Shown here: piece after piece, positions 5,730 to 12,769 of the stretch
Position numbering within the stretch: the first letter of the stretch is position 1
Layout of the letters: each line of letters begins with the position of its first letter
Source: Trueperaceae bacterium
Lineage (GTDB): Bacteria > Deinococcota > Deinococci > Deinococcales > Trueperaceae
Direction: 5' to 3'
DNA: 14,181 nt
Assembly (NCBI GenBank): GCA_007130355.1
Contig: SLSQ01000253.1
Coordinates: forward strand, 1 to 14,181
Notes under the pieces: generated by a model
Databases searched by the model: none
What the model was told of the DNA's origin: nothing
The model's input: only the letters and a program-made list of their open reading frames with translations
Position numbers and translations under genes: made by a program

Positions 5730-7310
5730 TCAGCGGCGGAACAGCAGATGCGAGAACGGCATGCTGTCCTTGATGTTGTTCGGCGGGATGTTGCCGACGT
5801 CCGCGCGGGAGGCGGTCATGCGGTCGCGGTAGAGCAGCACGATGTTGGGCGGGTCGTCGTAGAGCTCTTCGCCGATCTCGACCAGCAGGCGCGCCTGTTC
5901 GTCCTGGTCGATGGTGCCGAGGACCTGGCGGAACAGGTCGTCGACGCGCGCGTTGCTGTACGACTGGCTGTTGAACGGCCCGTCGGTCGTGTACAGGCGC
6001 TGCGCCCAGTCGATGTTCGGCAGCGGGAAGGCGGCCAGGCGGGAGTCGAACGTCTGCGCCTGCGTCTCTTCGAGCCAGCGGCCGCCCCGTTCGGCCAGGA
6101 TGTACTCGACGTCCATGCCGATGTCTTCGAGGTACTGCTGGATGATCAGGCCGAGCTGCTCGCGTTGCACGTCGCCACGGTCGACCAGGATGTAGAACTC
6201 GAAGCGCTCGCCGTCCTCGTTCACGAGGATGCCGTCGTCGCCCGGGGTCCAGCCGGCGTCGGCCAGCATCTCGAGGGCGAGTTCGGGATCGTAGGCGCGG
6301 TATTCGACGTCGGGGCGCGGGATCCACTCGAGGCCGGCCGGGACGAACACGTCGTCGACGTAGCCGAGGTCGCCCGCGACGGTCTGGCGCATGCTCTCGC
6401 GGTCGAGGGCGTGCGTGATCGCCTTGACGACCTGCGGGTCCTGGAACAGCGGGTTCTGGAAGTTCAGCGCGAACAGCTGGTAGCCGAGGCTGTCGAAGGT
6501 GGTCACCTCGACGTTGGGGTTGTTGCGCACGGCGTTCAGCTGAGGCGCCTCCAGATCGGCCCAGTCGAGTTGGCCGGTCATGAGCTGCGTGACGCGGGTG
6601 TTGCCGTCCGGCACGACGCGGAACACGAGGCCGTCGAGGAACGGGGTGCCGAGGAAGAAGTCCTCGTTGGCGGTCAGTTCGAAGAACGAGCCGGGTTCGG
6701 CGCGTACCATCCGGAACGGTCCGCTTCCGATCGGGGCGGCGGTGTTGAACTCGGTCGCGTCGGCCAGCAGTTCGTACTCGCCGAGGACGTGCTCGGGGAT
6801 GATCTCGTTGCCGCCCAGGGCGAGCCGGTCGGCGAAGAAGGCGTCCGGTTCCTCGAGGTGCACGCGCACGGTGAGGTCGTCGATCACTTCGACCTCGGTC
6901 ACGCCGGCCATGTCGGAGAGGGTGGTGGCGCCCTCGGCGGGGTCGCGGATCCGGTCGAAGGTGAACTTGACGTCGTGGGCCGTGAGCGGCTCGCCGTCGT
7001 GCCAGGTGACGCCCTCGACCAGGTGGAAGGTCCACTCGGTGATGGCGTCGTTCGCCTCCCACGAGTGCGCGAGGTACGGCTCGAGCGTGTTGGTCCACGG
7101 GTTGACGGCGGTGAGCGGCGAGAACATGGTCCAGTTGATGATCGCGGCCGCCAGCTCGGAGGGCAGGATCGGGTTGAACGTCGCCGGCTGGGTGGCGAGC
7201 GGGATCTGGACGGTACCGCCTCGTGGGGCGTCCATCTCCTGCGCCGAGGCGACGGCGATCGTGGCGGTGGCCGCGAGGGCGACGAGGATGCGCCGGGCGT
7301 GCGTCAGCAT
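5730..7310 (-). CDS. Extracellular solute-binding protein, family 5 (peptide/opine-type ABC importer)
   Basis: A 526-residue secreted protein. Residues 1-23 form a signal peptide (basic THARR, an Ala/Val-rich core, then ASA before Gln-24) with no lipobox Cys, so type I cleavage is expected. The mature part has the SBP_bac_5 order: an N-terminal GGTVQIPLATQPATFNPI strand, LEPYLAHSWE, the family signature region EWTFHLVEGVTWHDGEPLTAHDVKFTFDRI, GSGPFRM, AITHALDRESM, and the C-terminal ANDGW-like block LEMLADAGWTPGDDG. It captures small peptides or similar compounds for the DppB/DppC-like channel; the exact ligand cannot be read. The start is ATG 7310, preceded by AGGAGA. It is the first gene of the minus operon, with a strong promoter at 7425-7453. 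The frame stays open upstream, but that stretch covers the control region. Confidence 0.94.
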   Translation of the reverse strand: MLTHARRILVALAATATIAVASAQEMDAPRGGTVQIPLATQPATFNPILPSELAAAIINWTMFSPLTAVNPWTNTLEPYLAHSWEANDAITEWTFHLVEGVTWHDGEPLTAHDVKFTFDRIRDPAEGATTLSDMAGVTEVEVIDDLTVRVHLEEPDAFFADRLALGGNEIIPEHVLGEYELLADATEFNTAAPIGSGPFRMVRAEPGSFFELTANEDFFLGTPFLDGLVFRVVPDGNTRVTQLMTGQLDWADLEAPQLNAVRNNPNVEVTTFDSLGYQLFALNFQNPLFQDPQVVKAITHALDRESMRQTVAGDLGYVDDVFVPAGLEWIPRPDVEYRAYDPELALEMLADAGWTPGDDGILVNEDGERFEFYILVDRGDVQREQLGLIIQQYLEDIGMDVEYILAERGGRWLEETQAQTFDSRLAAFPLPNIDWAQRLYTTDGPFNSQSYSNARVDDLFRQVLGTIDQDEQARLLVEIGEELYDDPPNIVLLYRDRMTASRADVGNIPPNNIKDSMPFSHLLFRR

Positions 7311-7407
7311 GCGGTCTCCTGTTCGGTTCGGGGGCTCGGGGACGGGCGTTCGTCGCCGCCGTGCCGTGCGTCGGAAACGCCGGGTCGGAACGCCTTGGTG
7401 TATGGGT

Positions 7408-7417
7408 GTACCAGTAC
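7408..7417. promoter_or_regulatory. Candidate GntR operator, leftward promoter
   Basis: GTACCAGTAC, two GTAC half-sites separated by 2 bases, sits 7 bases downstream of the -10 box of the binding-protein promoter, about where transcription starts. The identical 10-mer occupies the equivalent place in the rightward promoter. A repressor bound here would block transcription. The neighbouring GntR gene is the obvious candidate; binding is inferred. Confidence 0.6.
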
Positions 7418-7424
7418 GGTCGGC

Positions 7425-7453
7425 ATCATAGGACCGAGGAGGCGGGCTGTCAA
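7425..7453 (-). promoter_or_regulatory. Sigma-70-type promoter for the solute-binding protein operon
   Basis: Read on the minus strand, TTGACA (7453-7448), a 17-base spacer and TATGAT (7430-7425) make a near-consensus promoter in otherwise very GC-rich DNA. The predicted start near 7418 gives a leader of about 108 bases before ATG 7310. Confidence 0.75.
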
Positions 7454-7556
7454 CAGGGGGGCCGGACGCGCCGCGTCGCCGAACGGCAGGAGTTCGTACC
7501 GTGCGCCGAAGGAGACGGGGCCGAGGCCCTGCGATCGCGGGGCGGCCGCGCCGCCG

Positions 7557-7586
7557 TTGACCGGGCGTCGCCGTCGGCTGTATGCT
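7557..7586 (+). promoter_or_regulatory. Sigma-70-type promoter for the tautomerase-GntR-TPR-aldehyde dehydrogenase operon
   Basis: TTGACC (7557-7562), an 18-base spacer and TATGCT (7581-7586), preceded directly by TG, face right. The predicted start near 7593 gives a leader of about 105 bases before ATG 7698. The leader length is close to that of the opposite promoter. Confidence 0.65.
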
Positions 7587-7592
7587 GCGATC

Positions 7593-7612
7593 GTACCAGT
7601 ACAGCAGTACAG
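7593..7612. promoter_or_regulatory. Candidate GntR operator with repeated half-sites, rightward promoter
   Basis: GTACCAGTAC (7593-7602) begins 7 bases after the -10 box. A third half-site follows, so that AGTACAG occurs twice (7598-7604 and 7606-7612). On the other strand this reads as two abutting CTGTACTG units followed by GTAC. The core 10-mer is identical to the site at 7408-7417. The site probably gives autoregulation of the GntR gene; this is inferred. Confidence 0.6.
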
Positions 7613-7697
7613 AACGCGTTCGCTCCGGAGGCGTTCGCCGATCGTGATCCACGACCCCCCGAACGCACGGCGGCTTCGCCGCCCGAAAGGAAGTTCC

Positions 7698-7907
7698 ATG
7701 GCCATCGTCCGCGTCGAGCTCGGTCGCCGCTCCCAGGAGCAGCGCGACGCCATCATCCAAGGCATCACCGACGTGCTGGTCGCCAACGGCGCCAAGTCGG
7801 AGGGCACCCAGGTGATCCTCTACGAACTGGACATGAACGTGTGGGGCAAGGGCGGCGAGACGTTCGTCCGCCGCGCCGCCAAGCAGGGGATCGAACTCCC
7901 CCACTGA
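7698..7907 (+). CDS. Second 4-OT-fold protein with Ala replacing catalytic Pro-1
   Basis: A 69-residue tautomerase-superfamily protein, close in length to 4-OT, lacking the Gly-rich tail of its paralog at 844-1074. Order: strand AIVRVEL, GRRSQEQRD helix, GITDVLVANGAKSEG, strand VILYEL, and WGKGGE. The residue after Met is again Ala (GCC) where the family has the catalytic Pro. The Arg-39 position is Gln and the Phe-50 position is Trp. The start is fixed by the GAAAGGAAG ribosome site at 7684-7692. Bases 7761-7828 match 907-974 of the paralog at 66 of 68 positions, including synonymous sites. It is the first gene after the rightward promoter, 38 bases before the GntR gene. Substrate unknown. 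Confidence 0.9.
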   Translation: MAIVRVELGRRSQEQRDAIIQGITDVLVANGAKSEGTQVILYELDMNVWGKGGETFVRRAAKQGIELPH

Positions 7908-7945
7908 CCGCCGCCCGCCCGGACCGGAAGGGAACCGCCGCACCG

Positions 7946-8944
7946 ATGCGCATCCCCCTGCGGATCACCGACGACGAACACGTGCCGATCTACCTGCAGA
8001 TCGTGCACCAGGTCCGCTACCTCGTCACCAGCCGTCAGCTGGTCGAGGGGAGCCGACTGCCGTCGGTGCGCGAGCTGGCCGATCAGCTCGGGATCAACTC
8101 CGGAACGGTCGCCCTCGCCTACCGGACCCTCCAGCAGGAGCGGCTGATCGAGAGCCGCCGGGGCAAGGGCACCTACGTCGCCGACCCGGGGGACGACCCG
8201 CTGCGCTTCGGCCGGCGCCGTACGCTGCTGAACGAGCGTACCGACGCGCTGATCCGGCGTGGCTACGCCCTCGGATTCGACGCGGCCGAGCTGAAGCAGC
8301 ACCTCGCCGCCCGCGTGCAGGCGTTGCCGCGCCGTCTGCCGCTCGTGCTCGTCCTGCCGAGCCGGAGGGCGGGCGAAAAGTACGCACCGATCGTCGCGTC
8401 GGCCCTCTCCGAGCACGCCGAGGCGACCGTCGTGCCGCTCGCCATGCCGGAACTCGACGACGATCCGGCGTCGGTCGCGGCCCGCGTGGGCGACGCCTAC
8501 TTCTTCGTCACCTTCCAGTCGGCGGTGCCGCAGGTGGACACCCTGCTGCGGCGCGCCGGCATCGACGGCGAGACGGTCGGCGTCACCGCCCGGCTCACCG
8601 AGGCGACCAAGCGTGCGCTGCACGACCTGGACCCGCGCGGTCGCACCTGCGTGATGACCGAATCGCGCAACGTCGCCAGCGCGCTGACCCTGCTCGCCCA
8701 GTACAGCCCGCTCGACGTGGCGGCGTTGCCGGTCCTGACCGAACGGTCCGGGCCCGAGGACGCCGCCGCGCAGCGCGGCGCCACCGTTCTCCACACCTTC
8801 GGCGTGCTCGAGCACATGGACGCGATCGGGATCGACCCGAGCGACCGGCTCGAGCTCGCCTTCACCCTCAGCGACGAATCGCGCGCCCGCTTGCGCGCGC
8901 TCCTCGACCCGCAGGCGGAACCGACCGCGGCGGGTCGAACCTGA
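7946..8944 (+). CDS. GntR-family transcriptional regulator with an unassigned C-terminal sensor domain
   Basis: A 332-residue protein. Residues ~13-78 form a GntR winged helix: PIYLQIVHQVRYLV, then SRLPSVRELADQLGINSGTVALAYRTLQQERLI (helix-turn-helix) and the wing SRRGKGTYVADP, closest to the YtrA-like style. The remaining ~250 residues are not the aminotransferase domain of MocR proteins (too short, no PLP-Lys motif) and do not read as FCD or UTRA. They alternate strands and helices (PLVLVLPSR, AYFFVTFQS, RTCVMTESRNVASAL), suggesting an alpha/beta ligand- or phosphate-binding sensor, possibly two-lobed. The gene lies inside the operon whose promoter carries GTACCAGTAC, so local autoregulation and control of the divergent transporter operon are likely. 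Start ATG 7946, with GGAAGGGAA upstream. Confidence 0.9.
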   Translation: MRIPLRITDDEHVPIYLQIVHQVRYLVTSRQLVEGSRLPSVRELADQLGINSGTVALAYRTLQQERLIESRRGKGTYVADPGDDPLRFGRRRTLLNERTDALIRRGYALGFDAAELKQHLAARVQALPRRLPLVLVLPSRRAGEKYAPIVASALSEHAEATVVPLAMPELDDDPASVAARVGDAYFFVTFQSAVPQVDTLLRRAGIDGETVGVTARLTEATKRALHDLDPRGRTCVMTESRNVASALTLLAQYSPLDVAALPVLTERSGPEDAAAQRGATVLHTFGVLEHMDAIGIDPSDRLELAFTLSDESRARLRALLDPQAEPTAAGRT

Positions 8945-8957
8945 AACGAGGCACCGA

Positions 8958-9782
8958 ATGACCCCCGAACCGTACCGGTACATGCTGGTCGCCAAGCTGC
9001 ACTCCTACCTCCGCGATCACGACGCCGCGCTGCGCGTCCTGAGCGACGGCATCGCCGCCCACCCCGACGAACCCCACCTCTATCGGCACCGCGGCCACTT
9101 CCGGGTCTCGGCCCGCGACTTCGCCGGCGCCCTGGCCGACTTCGAGCTCGCGGTCGCACGCCTGGAGGGCCGCGACGACGAAATCGAGTACTACCAGGCC
9201 GAACTCGTGCCCGAGATGGAACGGACCATCCTCGGCGAACCGTCGGCGCTGCTCGAGCGGCCGACCCCGATCACCGACGAGAACCTCGAACGCCTCAAGG
9301 ACGTCTACAAGGGCACCCTCAAGTCGAGCACCTGGTACCACTACGGCCTCGCCCACTACCTCTCCGGCCAGTTCGACGAAGCGGCCGAGCGCTACCGCAC
9401 GACCCTGGAGCACTGCGTCGACGACGACATGACCGTCGCCACGGTCGACTGGCTGTTCATGAGCCTGCGGCGGGCCGGACGCGCCGACGAGGCGCGCGAA
9501 CTCCTCGACGGCACCTCGCTCGACATGCACATCAACGAGCCGTCGTACTACCGCCGGATGAAGATGTACAAGGGCGAGCTGACGCCGGACGCGTTGCTCG
9601 ACCTCGAGACCGCCGACCGACGCACGCTCGCCACGCAGGGGTACGGCGTCGGCAACTGGCACCTCACGAACGGCGACGAGGACCGTGCGCGCGAGGTGTT
9701 CGAGCGGATCGTGGCCGAAGGGGACCGGTTCGCGTTCGGCACCATCGCAGCCGAGACCGACCTGAAGCGGATGGGGTCCTGA
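8958..9782 (+). CDS. Tetratricopeptide-repeat protein
   Basis: A 274-residue soluble protein with no signal peptide or membrane helix. TPR-like helix pairs are visible: residues ~8-35 (YMLVAKLHSYLRDHDAALRVLSDGIAAHPDEP), ~40-70 (LYRHRGHFRVSARDFAGALADFELAVARL), ~127-155 (YHYGLAHYLSGQFDEAAERYRTTLEH) and a last pair near YGVGNWHLTNGDEDRAREVFERIVAEGD. TPRs are protein-protein scaffolds; no catalytic motif is seen. It starts 13 bases after the GntR stop with an ACGAGG ribosome site, and the aldehyde dehydrogenase follows 31 bases on, so it is embedded in the same operon. It could bind the regulator, the enzymes or a peptide substrate; none of these can be read from sequence. Confidence 0.85.
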   Translation: MTPEPYRYMLVAKLHSYLRDHDAALRVLSDGIAAHPDEPHLYRHRGHFRVSARDFAGALADFELAVARLEGRDDEIEYYQAELVPEMERTILGEPSALLERPTPITDENLERLKDVYKGTLKSSTWYHYGLAHYLSGQFDEAAERYRTTLEHCVDDDMTVATVDWLFMSLRRAGRADEARELLDGTSLDMHINEPSYYRRMKMYKGELTPDALLDLETADRRTLATQGYGVGNWHLTNGDEDRAREVFERIVAEGDRFAFGTIAAETDLKRMGS

Positions 9783-9813
9783 CGCGCCCGCACGAGGTGG
9801 AGAGGAGCCGCAC

Positions 9814-11262
9814 GTGAGCGAACCGACCGTGCACCCGAACCGGATCGGCGGCGAGGAGCGCCTCGGCGACGACGTCCGCACCGTCCGTAACCCCTCCGAC
9901 CTGGAGGAGGTAGTCGGCCGCTTCGCGCGCGCCGGCGCAGCCGACGTCGCCGACGCCGTCGAGGCCGCTCGCGCCGCCGCCCCCGCCTGGGGCGCCCGCC
10001 CCGGACCGGACCGCGCCCGCATCCTGGCGGCGGCCGCGGGCGAACTGCGCGAGCGGGCCGACGAGCTCGGCACCCTCCTCTCGCGCGAGGAGGGCAAGAC
10101 CCTCGCCGAAGGGATCGGCGAGTTCCGCCGCGCCGCCGAGCTCTTCGACTACTACGCCCAGGAGGCGTACCGCCCGGTCGGCACGCTGCTCGACAGCGCC
10201 CGTCCCGGGGTCGGGATCGAGGTGCGGCACGCCCCGATCGGCGTGGTCGGCGTGATCACCCCGTGGAACTTCCCGGTCGCCATCCCCGCCTGGAAGATCG
10301 CGCCGGCGCTGGCGTACGGCAACGCCGTGGTGTTCAAACCCGCCGAACAGGCGCCGGCGTCGGCCTGGCACCTCTGCGACGTGCTGATCCGCGCCGGGCT
10401 ACCGGACGGGGTGCTGAACCTGGTGATCGGCTCCGGCCGCGAGGTCGGCGCCGCCATCGCCGAGCATCCGGGCGTCGACGGCGTCACCTTCACCGGCTCG
10501 ACCGAGATCGGCCGGGCGCTCGCCGCGACCGTCGCGGGCCGGCTCGGCAAGGTCCAGCTCGAACTGGGCGGCAAGAACGCCCTGGTCGTGCTCGACGACG
10601 CCGACCTCGACGTCGCGGTCGAGTGTGCCGTGCAGGGCGCCTACGGATCGACCGGGCAGCGGTGCACCGCCTCGAGCCGGTTGATCGCCACGCGCGGCGT
10701 GCACGACGCCTTCGTCGAGGCGCTCGCCGAGCGGCTGCGCTCGCTGCGCGTCGGACATGCGCTCGATCCGGAGGTGTTCTACGGTCCCGTGGCGAGCGAA
10801 GCGCAGCTGCGCCAGGACCTCGCCTACCTCGAGATCGGCGAAGCGGAGGGCGCGACCGCCCTGGTCCGGGGCGGCGAGATCGACGCCGGACGGCCCGGTC
10901 ACTACCTGTCGCCGACGCTGTTCGTCGGGGCGCGGCCGGAGATGCGGATCGCGCAGGAAGAGATCTTCGGTCCCGTCGCCACCGTGCTCGAGGCCCAGGA
11001 CCTCGACGACGCGCTCCGCATCGCCAACGACAGCCCGTACGGCCTGGTCGCCGCCGTCGCCACCCGCTCGCTCGCCGCCGCCGAGCGGTTCAAGCGCGAG
11101 GCGGAGGTCGGCATGACGATGGTCAACCTGCCCACCGCCGGGCAGGAGGCGCACGCGCCGTTCGGCGGGGCGAAGGCGTCGAGCTACGGCCCGCGCGAGC
11201 AGGGACGCTACGCGCGCGAGTTCTTCACCACCGCGCGGACCGCCTACGTGCGCGCCGGCTGA
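9814..11262 (+). CDS. NAD(P)-dependent aldehyde dehydrogenase, alpha-ketoglutaric-semialdehyde dehydrogenase-like
   Basis: A 482-residue ALDH of full length. Landmarks: TPWNFP with Asn-152, Lys-175 (VVFKPAEQ) in the cofactor site, FTGSTEIG, general base Glu-250 (ELGGKN), catalytic Cys-284 (GQRCTASS), and EEIFGPV. The C-terminal block VNLPTAGQEAHAPFGGAKASSYGPREQGRYAREFFTT, and CTASSRLI around the nucleophile, resemble enzymes that oxidise 2,5-dioxopentanoate to 2-oxoglutarate in hydroxyproline, arabinose and glucarate breakdown. That substrate call is from remembered family patterns, not a search; succinate semialdehyde or a related aldehyde remains possible. The start is GTG 9814 with a strong GGAGAGGAG upstream. 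It is the last gene of the plus operon, and its tail overlaps the convergent alcohol dehydrogenase gene by 19 bases. Confidence 0.93.
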   Translation: MSEPTVHPNRIGGEERLGDDVRTVRNPSDLEEVVGRFARAGAADVADAVEAARAAAPAWGARPGPDRARILAAAAGELRERADELGTLLSREEGKTLAEGIGEFRRAAELFDYYAQEAYRPVGTLLDSARPGVGIEVRHAPIGVVGVITPWNFPVAIPAWKIAPALAYGNAVVFKPAEQAPASAWHLCDVLIRAGLPDGVLNLVIGSGREVGAAIAEHPGVDGVTFTGSTEIGRALAATVAGRLGKVQLELGGKNALVVLDDADLDVAVECAVQGAYGSTGQRCTASSRLIATRGVHDAFVEALAERLRSLRVGHALDPEVFYGPVASEAQLRQDLAYLEIGEAEGATALVRGGEIDAGRPGHYLSPTLFVGARPEMRIAQEEIFGPVATVLEAQDLDDALRIANDSPYGLVAAVATRSLAAAERFKREAEVGMTMVNLPTAGQEAHAPFGGAKASSYGPREQGRYAREFFTTARTAYVRAG

Positions 11263-12455
11263 GCACGGGCGGGCGTTCCGGCCCCGTCCGCGGCGTCCCG
11301 TGCAGCCCGGTCGGCGGCGCGGAACGCCGCGAGGACGGTGCCGCCGTCCGCATCGGGGAACGAGGCGCGAAGCGGCGGCATCGCGGCCGTACGTGCGGCG
11401 AAGCCGCGCATCCGGTCCTCGTCCGACCGTAGCGGGGCGTGGCCGAGCGACCCCAGGTCGGCCGGTGCGCCCAGGCGCGCGAACAGCGTCGCGTAGCGGG
11501 CGAGCTCCGTCTCCGCGGCACCTTCGAGCACCTTCTGGACCAGGATCCCGAAGCCGAGGATCTCGCCGTGCAGCGGCGCGCGCACCGTCGGGTCGCGCCG
11601 CGCCGACTCCGTCGTGAGCGCGTTGTGGACCGCGTGGGCCGCCGCCAGCTTGGCCGCCTCGCCCGCGATGCCACCGATCAGGCCCGGCCAGAGCATCGCC
11701 GTCTCGGCCGCCTCGCGCCGGACCGATCGGTCCGGATGGTCCGGCGCGGCCGCCGCGACGGCCCGTTCCGCCCACGCGAAGACCCACGCCTCGAGCCGTT
11801 CGCAGAGGGCCACCGCCGCCGCCGCGGTGGCGCCCTCGGCGCGTCCGGTCGTCGCCGCGAGTCGGACCTCGACCGCCTTGGCGACGGCGTCGATCAGGCC
11901 CGCTGCCAGCAGGCGGTCCGGCGCCGCGGCGAGCAGTTCGGGGTCGCAGAGCGCTACCGCCGGCGGCGTTGCGGTACGCCTGCTGCCGAGGTAGGCGCCG
12001 GCCGCGTCGTAGTCGACCACCACCGCCGTGGCGCCGGAACAGGTGGCGGGACTCGTCGGGATCAGGACCACCGGAAGCTGCGCCCGGTCGGCCGCGCCCT
12101 TCCCGGCGTCGAGGACCCGGCCGCCGCCGACGGCCACGACCAGCTCGGCCCGCGCCTCGTGCGCGGCCGCCTCGAGCCGGGCGAGGGCGGGCTCCGTGAC
12201 GTAGCCGGCGTGGAGGGCGGTCGCGACCCCCAGGCCGGCGTCCCGGAGCGCCGTCGCTACCTCCTCCCTCACGGCCGGCCAGCCGTGCTCGCCGTGGACC
12301 ACGAGCACGCGCCGGCCGAAGGCAGCGGCCTCCGGTCCGACGCGCGCGACGGCGCCGTGCGCCGTGAGGTAGCGGACGGGGGCGACGAACCGAGGGGCGA
12401 AGGCGGGGTCGGGAGCGCGCGGGGCGACCTGAGGAGACGTATCGGCTTCGGGCAT
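11244..12455 (-). CDS. Iron-containing/GldA-like alcohol dehydrogenase
   Basis: A 403-residue protein of the glycerol-dehydrogenase-like branch of the iron/zinc alcohol dehydrogenases. The nucleotide motif AVGGGRVLDAGKG is at residues 108-120, followed by VVLIPTSPATCSGATAVVVDYD. Metal ligands typical of GldA are retained: Asp-189 (AGLIDAVAKAVEVR), His-274 (LAAAHAVHNALT) and His-296 (PLHGEILGFGILVQ). It therefore looks catalytically intact, interconverting an alcohol and a ketone or aldehyde with NAD(P). The substrate may be glycerol-like or another small polyol. The ~20-residue N-terminal extension (MPEADTSPQVAPRAPDPAF) is low complexity. The start at 12455 is supported by GGAGGTG. Its TAG stop lies inside the aldehyde dehydrogenase gene, tail to tail. 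Whether it belongs to the same pathway is open. Confidence 0.9.
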   Translation of the reverse strand: MPEADTSPQVAPRAPDPAFAPRFVAPVRYLTAHGAVARVGPEAAAFGRRVLVVHGEHGWPAVREEVATALRDAGLGVATALHAGYVTEPALARLEAAAHEARAELVVAVGGGRVLDAGKGAADRAQLPVVLIPTSPATCSGATAVVVDYDAAGAYLGSRRTATPPAVALCDPELLAAAPDRLLAAGLIDAVAKAVEVRLAATTGRAEGATAAAAVALCERLEAWVFAWAERAVAAAAPDHPDRSVRREAAETAMLWPGLIGGIAGEAAKLAAAHAVHNALTTESARRDPTVRAPLHGEILGFGILVQKVLEGAAETELARYATLFARLGAPADLGSLGHAPLRSDEDRMRGFAARTAAMPPLRASFPDADGGTVLAAFRAADRAARDAADGAGTPARAQPART

Positions 12456-12769
12456 GGACGGGACACCTCCGGGTTCGGGCGGGGCGATGCACCCGAGCCC
12501 GACGGTACGTATGGGGGACATGGTACAGGACCGGTGCGGAGCGGCGGGGCCCGTGTCACCGTGATCGATGGCGACGGGTTCTCGAAGAACTACGTGGGTG
12601 ACGTGCGGTACACGCCAGTCGCGGGGCGAGCGCGGGGCGTTCCAAGCGAGGAGCCGGGCCTGCGCCGAGTCCATCTGTCCCGGTGCGCCCGCACGATTCG
12701 CGGGAGGGGGAGCGCGACCCACGGGCTCAACGTCGGACCGCAACGCCTCGACGTCCGGCCCCCTCGCGC
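12456..12769. other. Gap without a convincing gene, upstream of the GldA-like gene and the BtpA pseudogene
   Basis: No frame here shows a recognisable protein, and several frames are open only because the DNA is GC-rich. The part next to the GldA-like start must carry its promoter, but I see no -35/-10 pair of consensus quality. Two GTAC elements (12505-12508 and 12523-12526) lie about 50-70 bases upstream of that start; their spacing does not match the GTACCAGTAC sites. A GGGTTCGGG...CCCGAGCCC imperfect hairpin lies just before the start codon. The right half (about 12560-12769) may be decayed sequence linked to the adjacent pseudogene. Confidence 0.4.

Noticed and set aside
5283..7907. A very long open frame on the plus strand, opposite the solute-binding protein gene and running into the second tautomerase gene
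   Set aside because: It is antisense to a well-supported secreted protein gene over most of its length and has Val/Gly/Asp/Arg-rich shadow composition. Only its last 69 codons (from ATG 7698) are a real gene.
7946..8944. MocR-type (GntR plus aminotransferase) regulator
   Set aside because: The C-terminal part is about 250 residues, too short for the fold-type I aminotransferase domain, and no PLP-binding Lys motif is visible.
12505..12526. Two GTAC elements upstream of the GldA-like gene as a third GntR operator
   Set aside because: The half-sites are 18 bases apart instead of 6 and are not placed after a clear -10 box. GTAC alone is common in the window.
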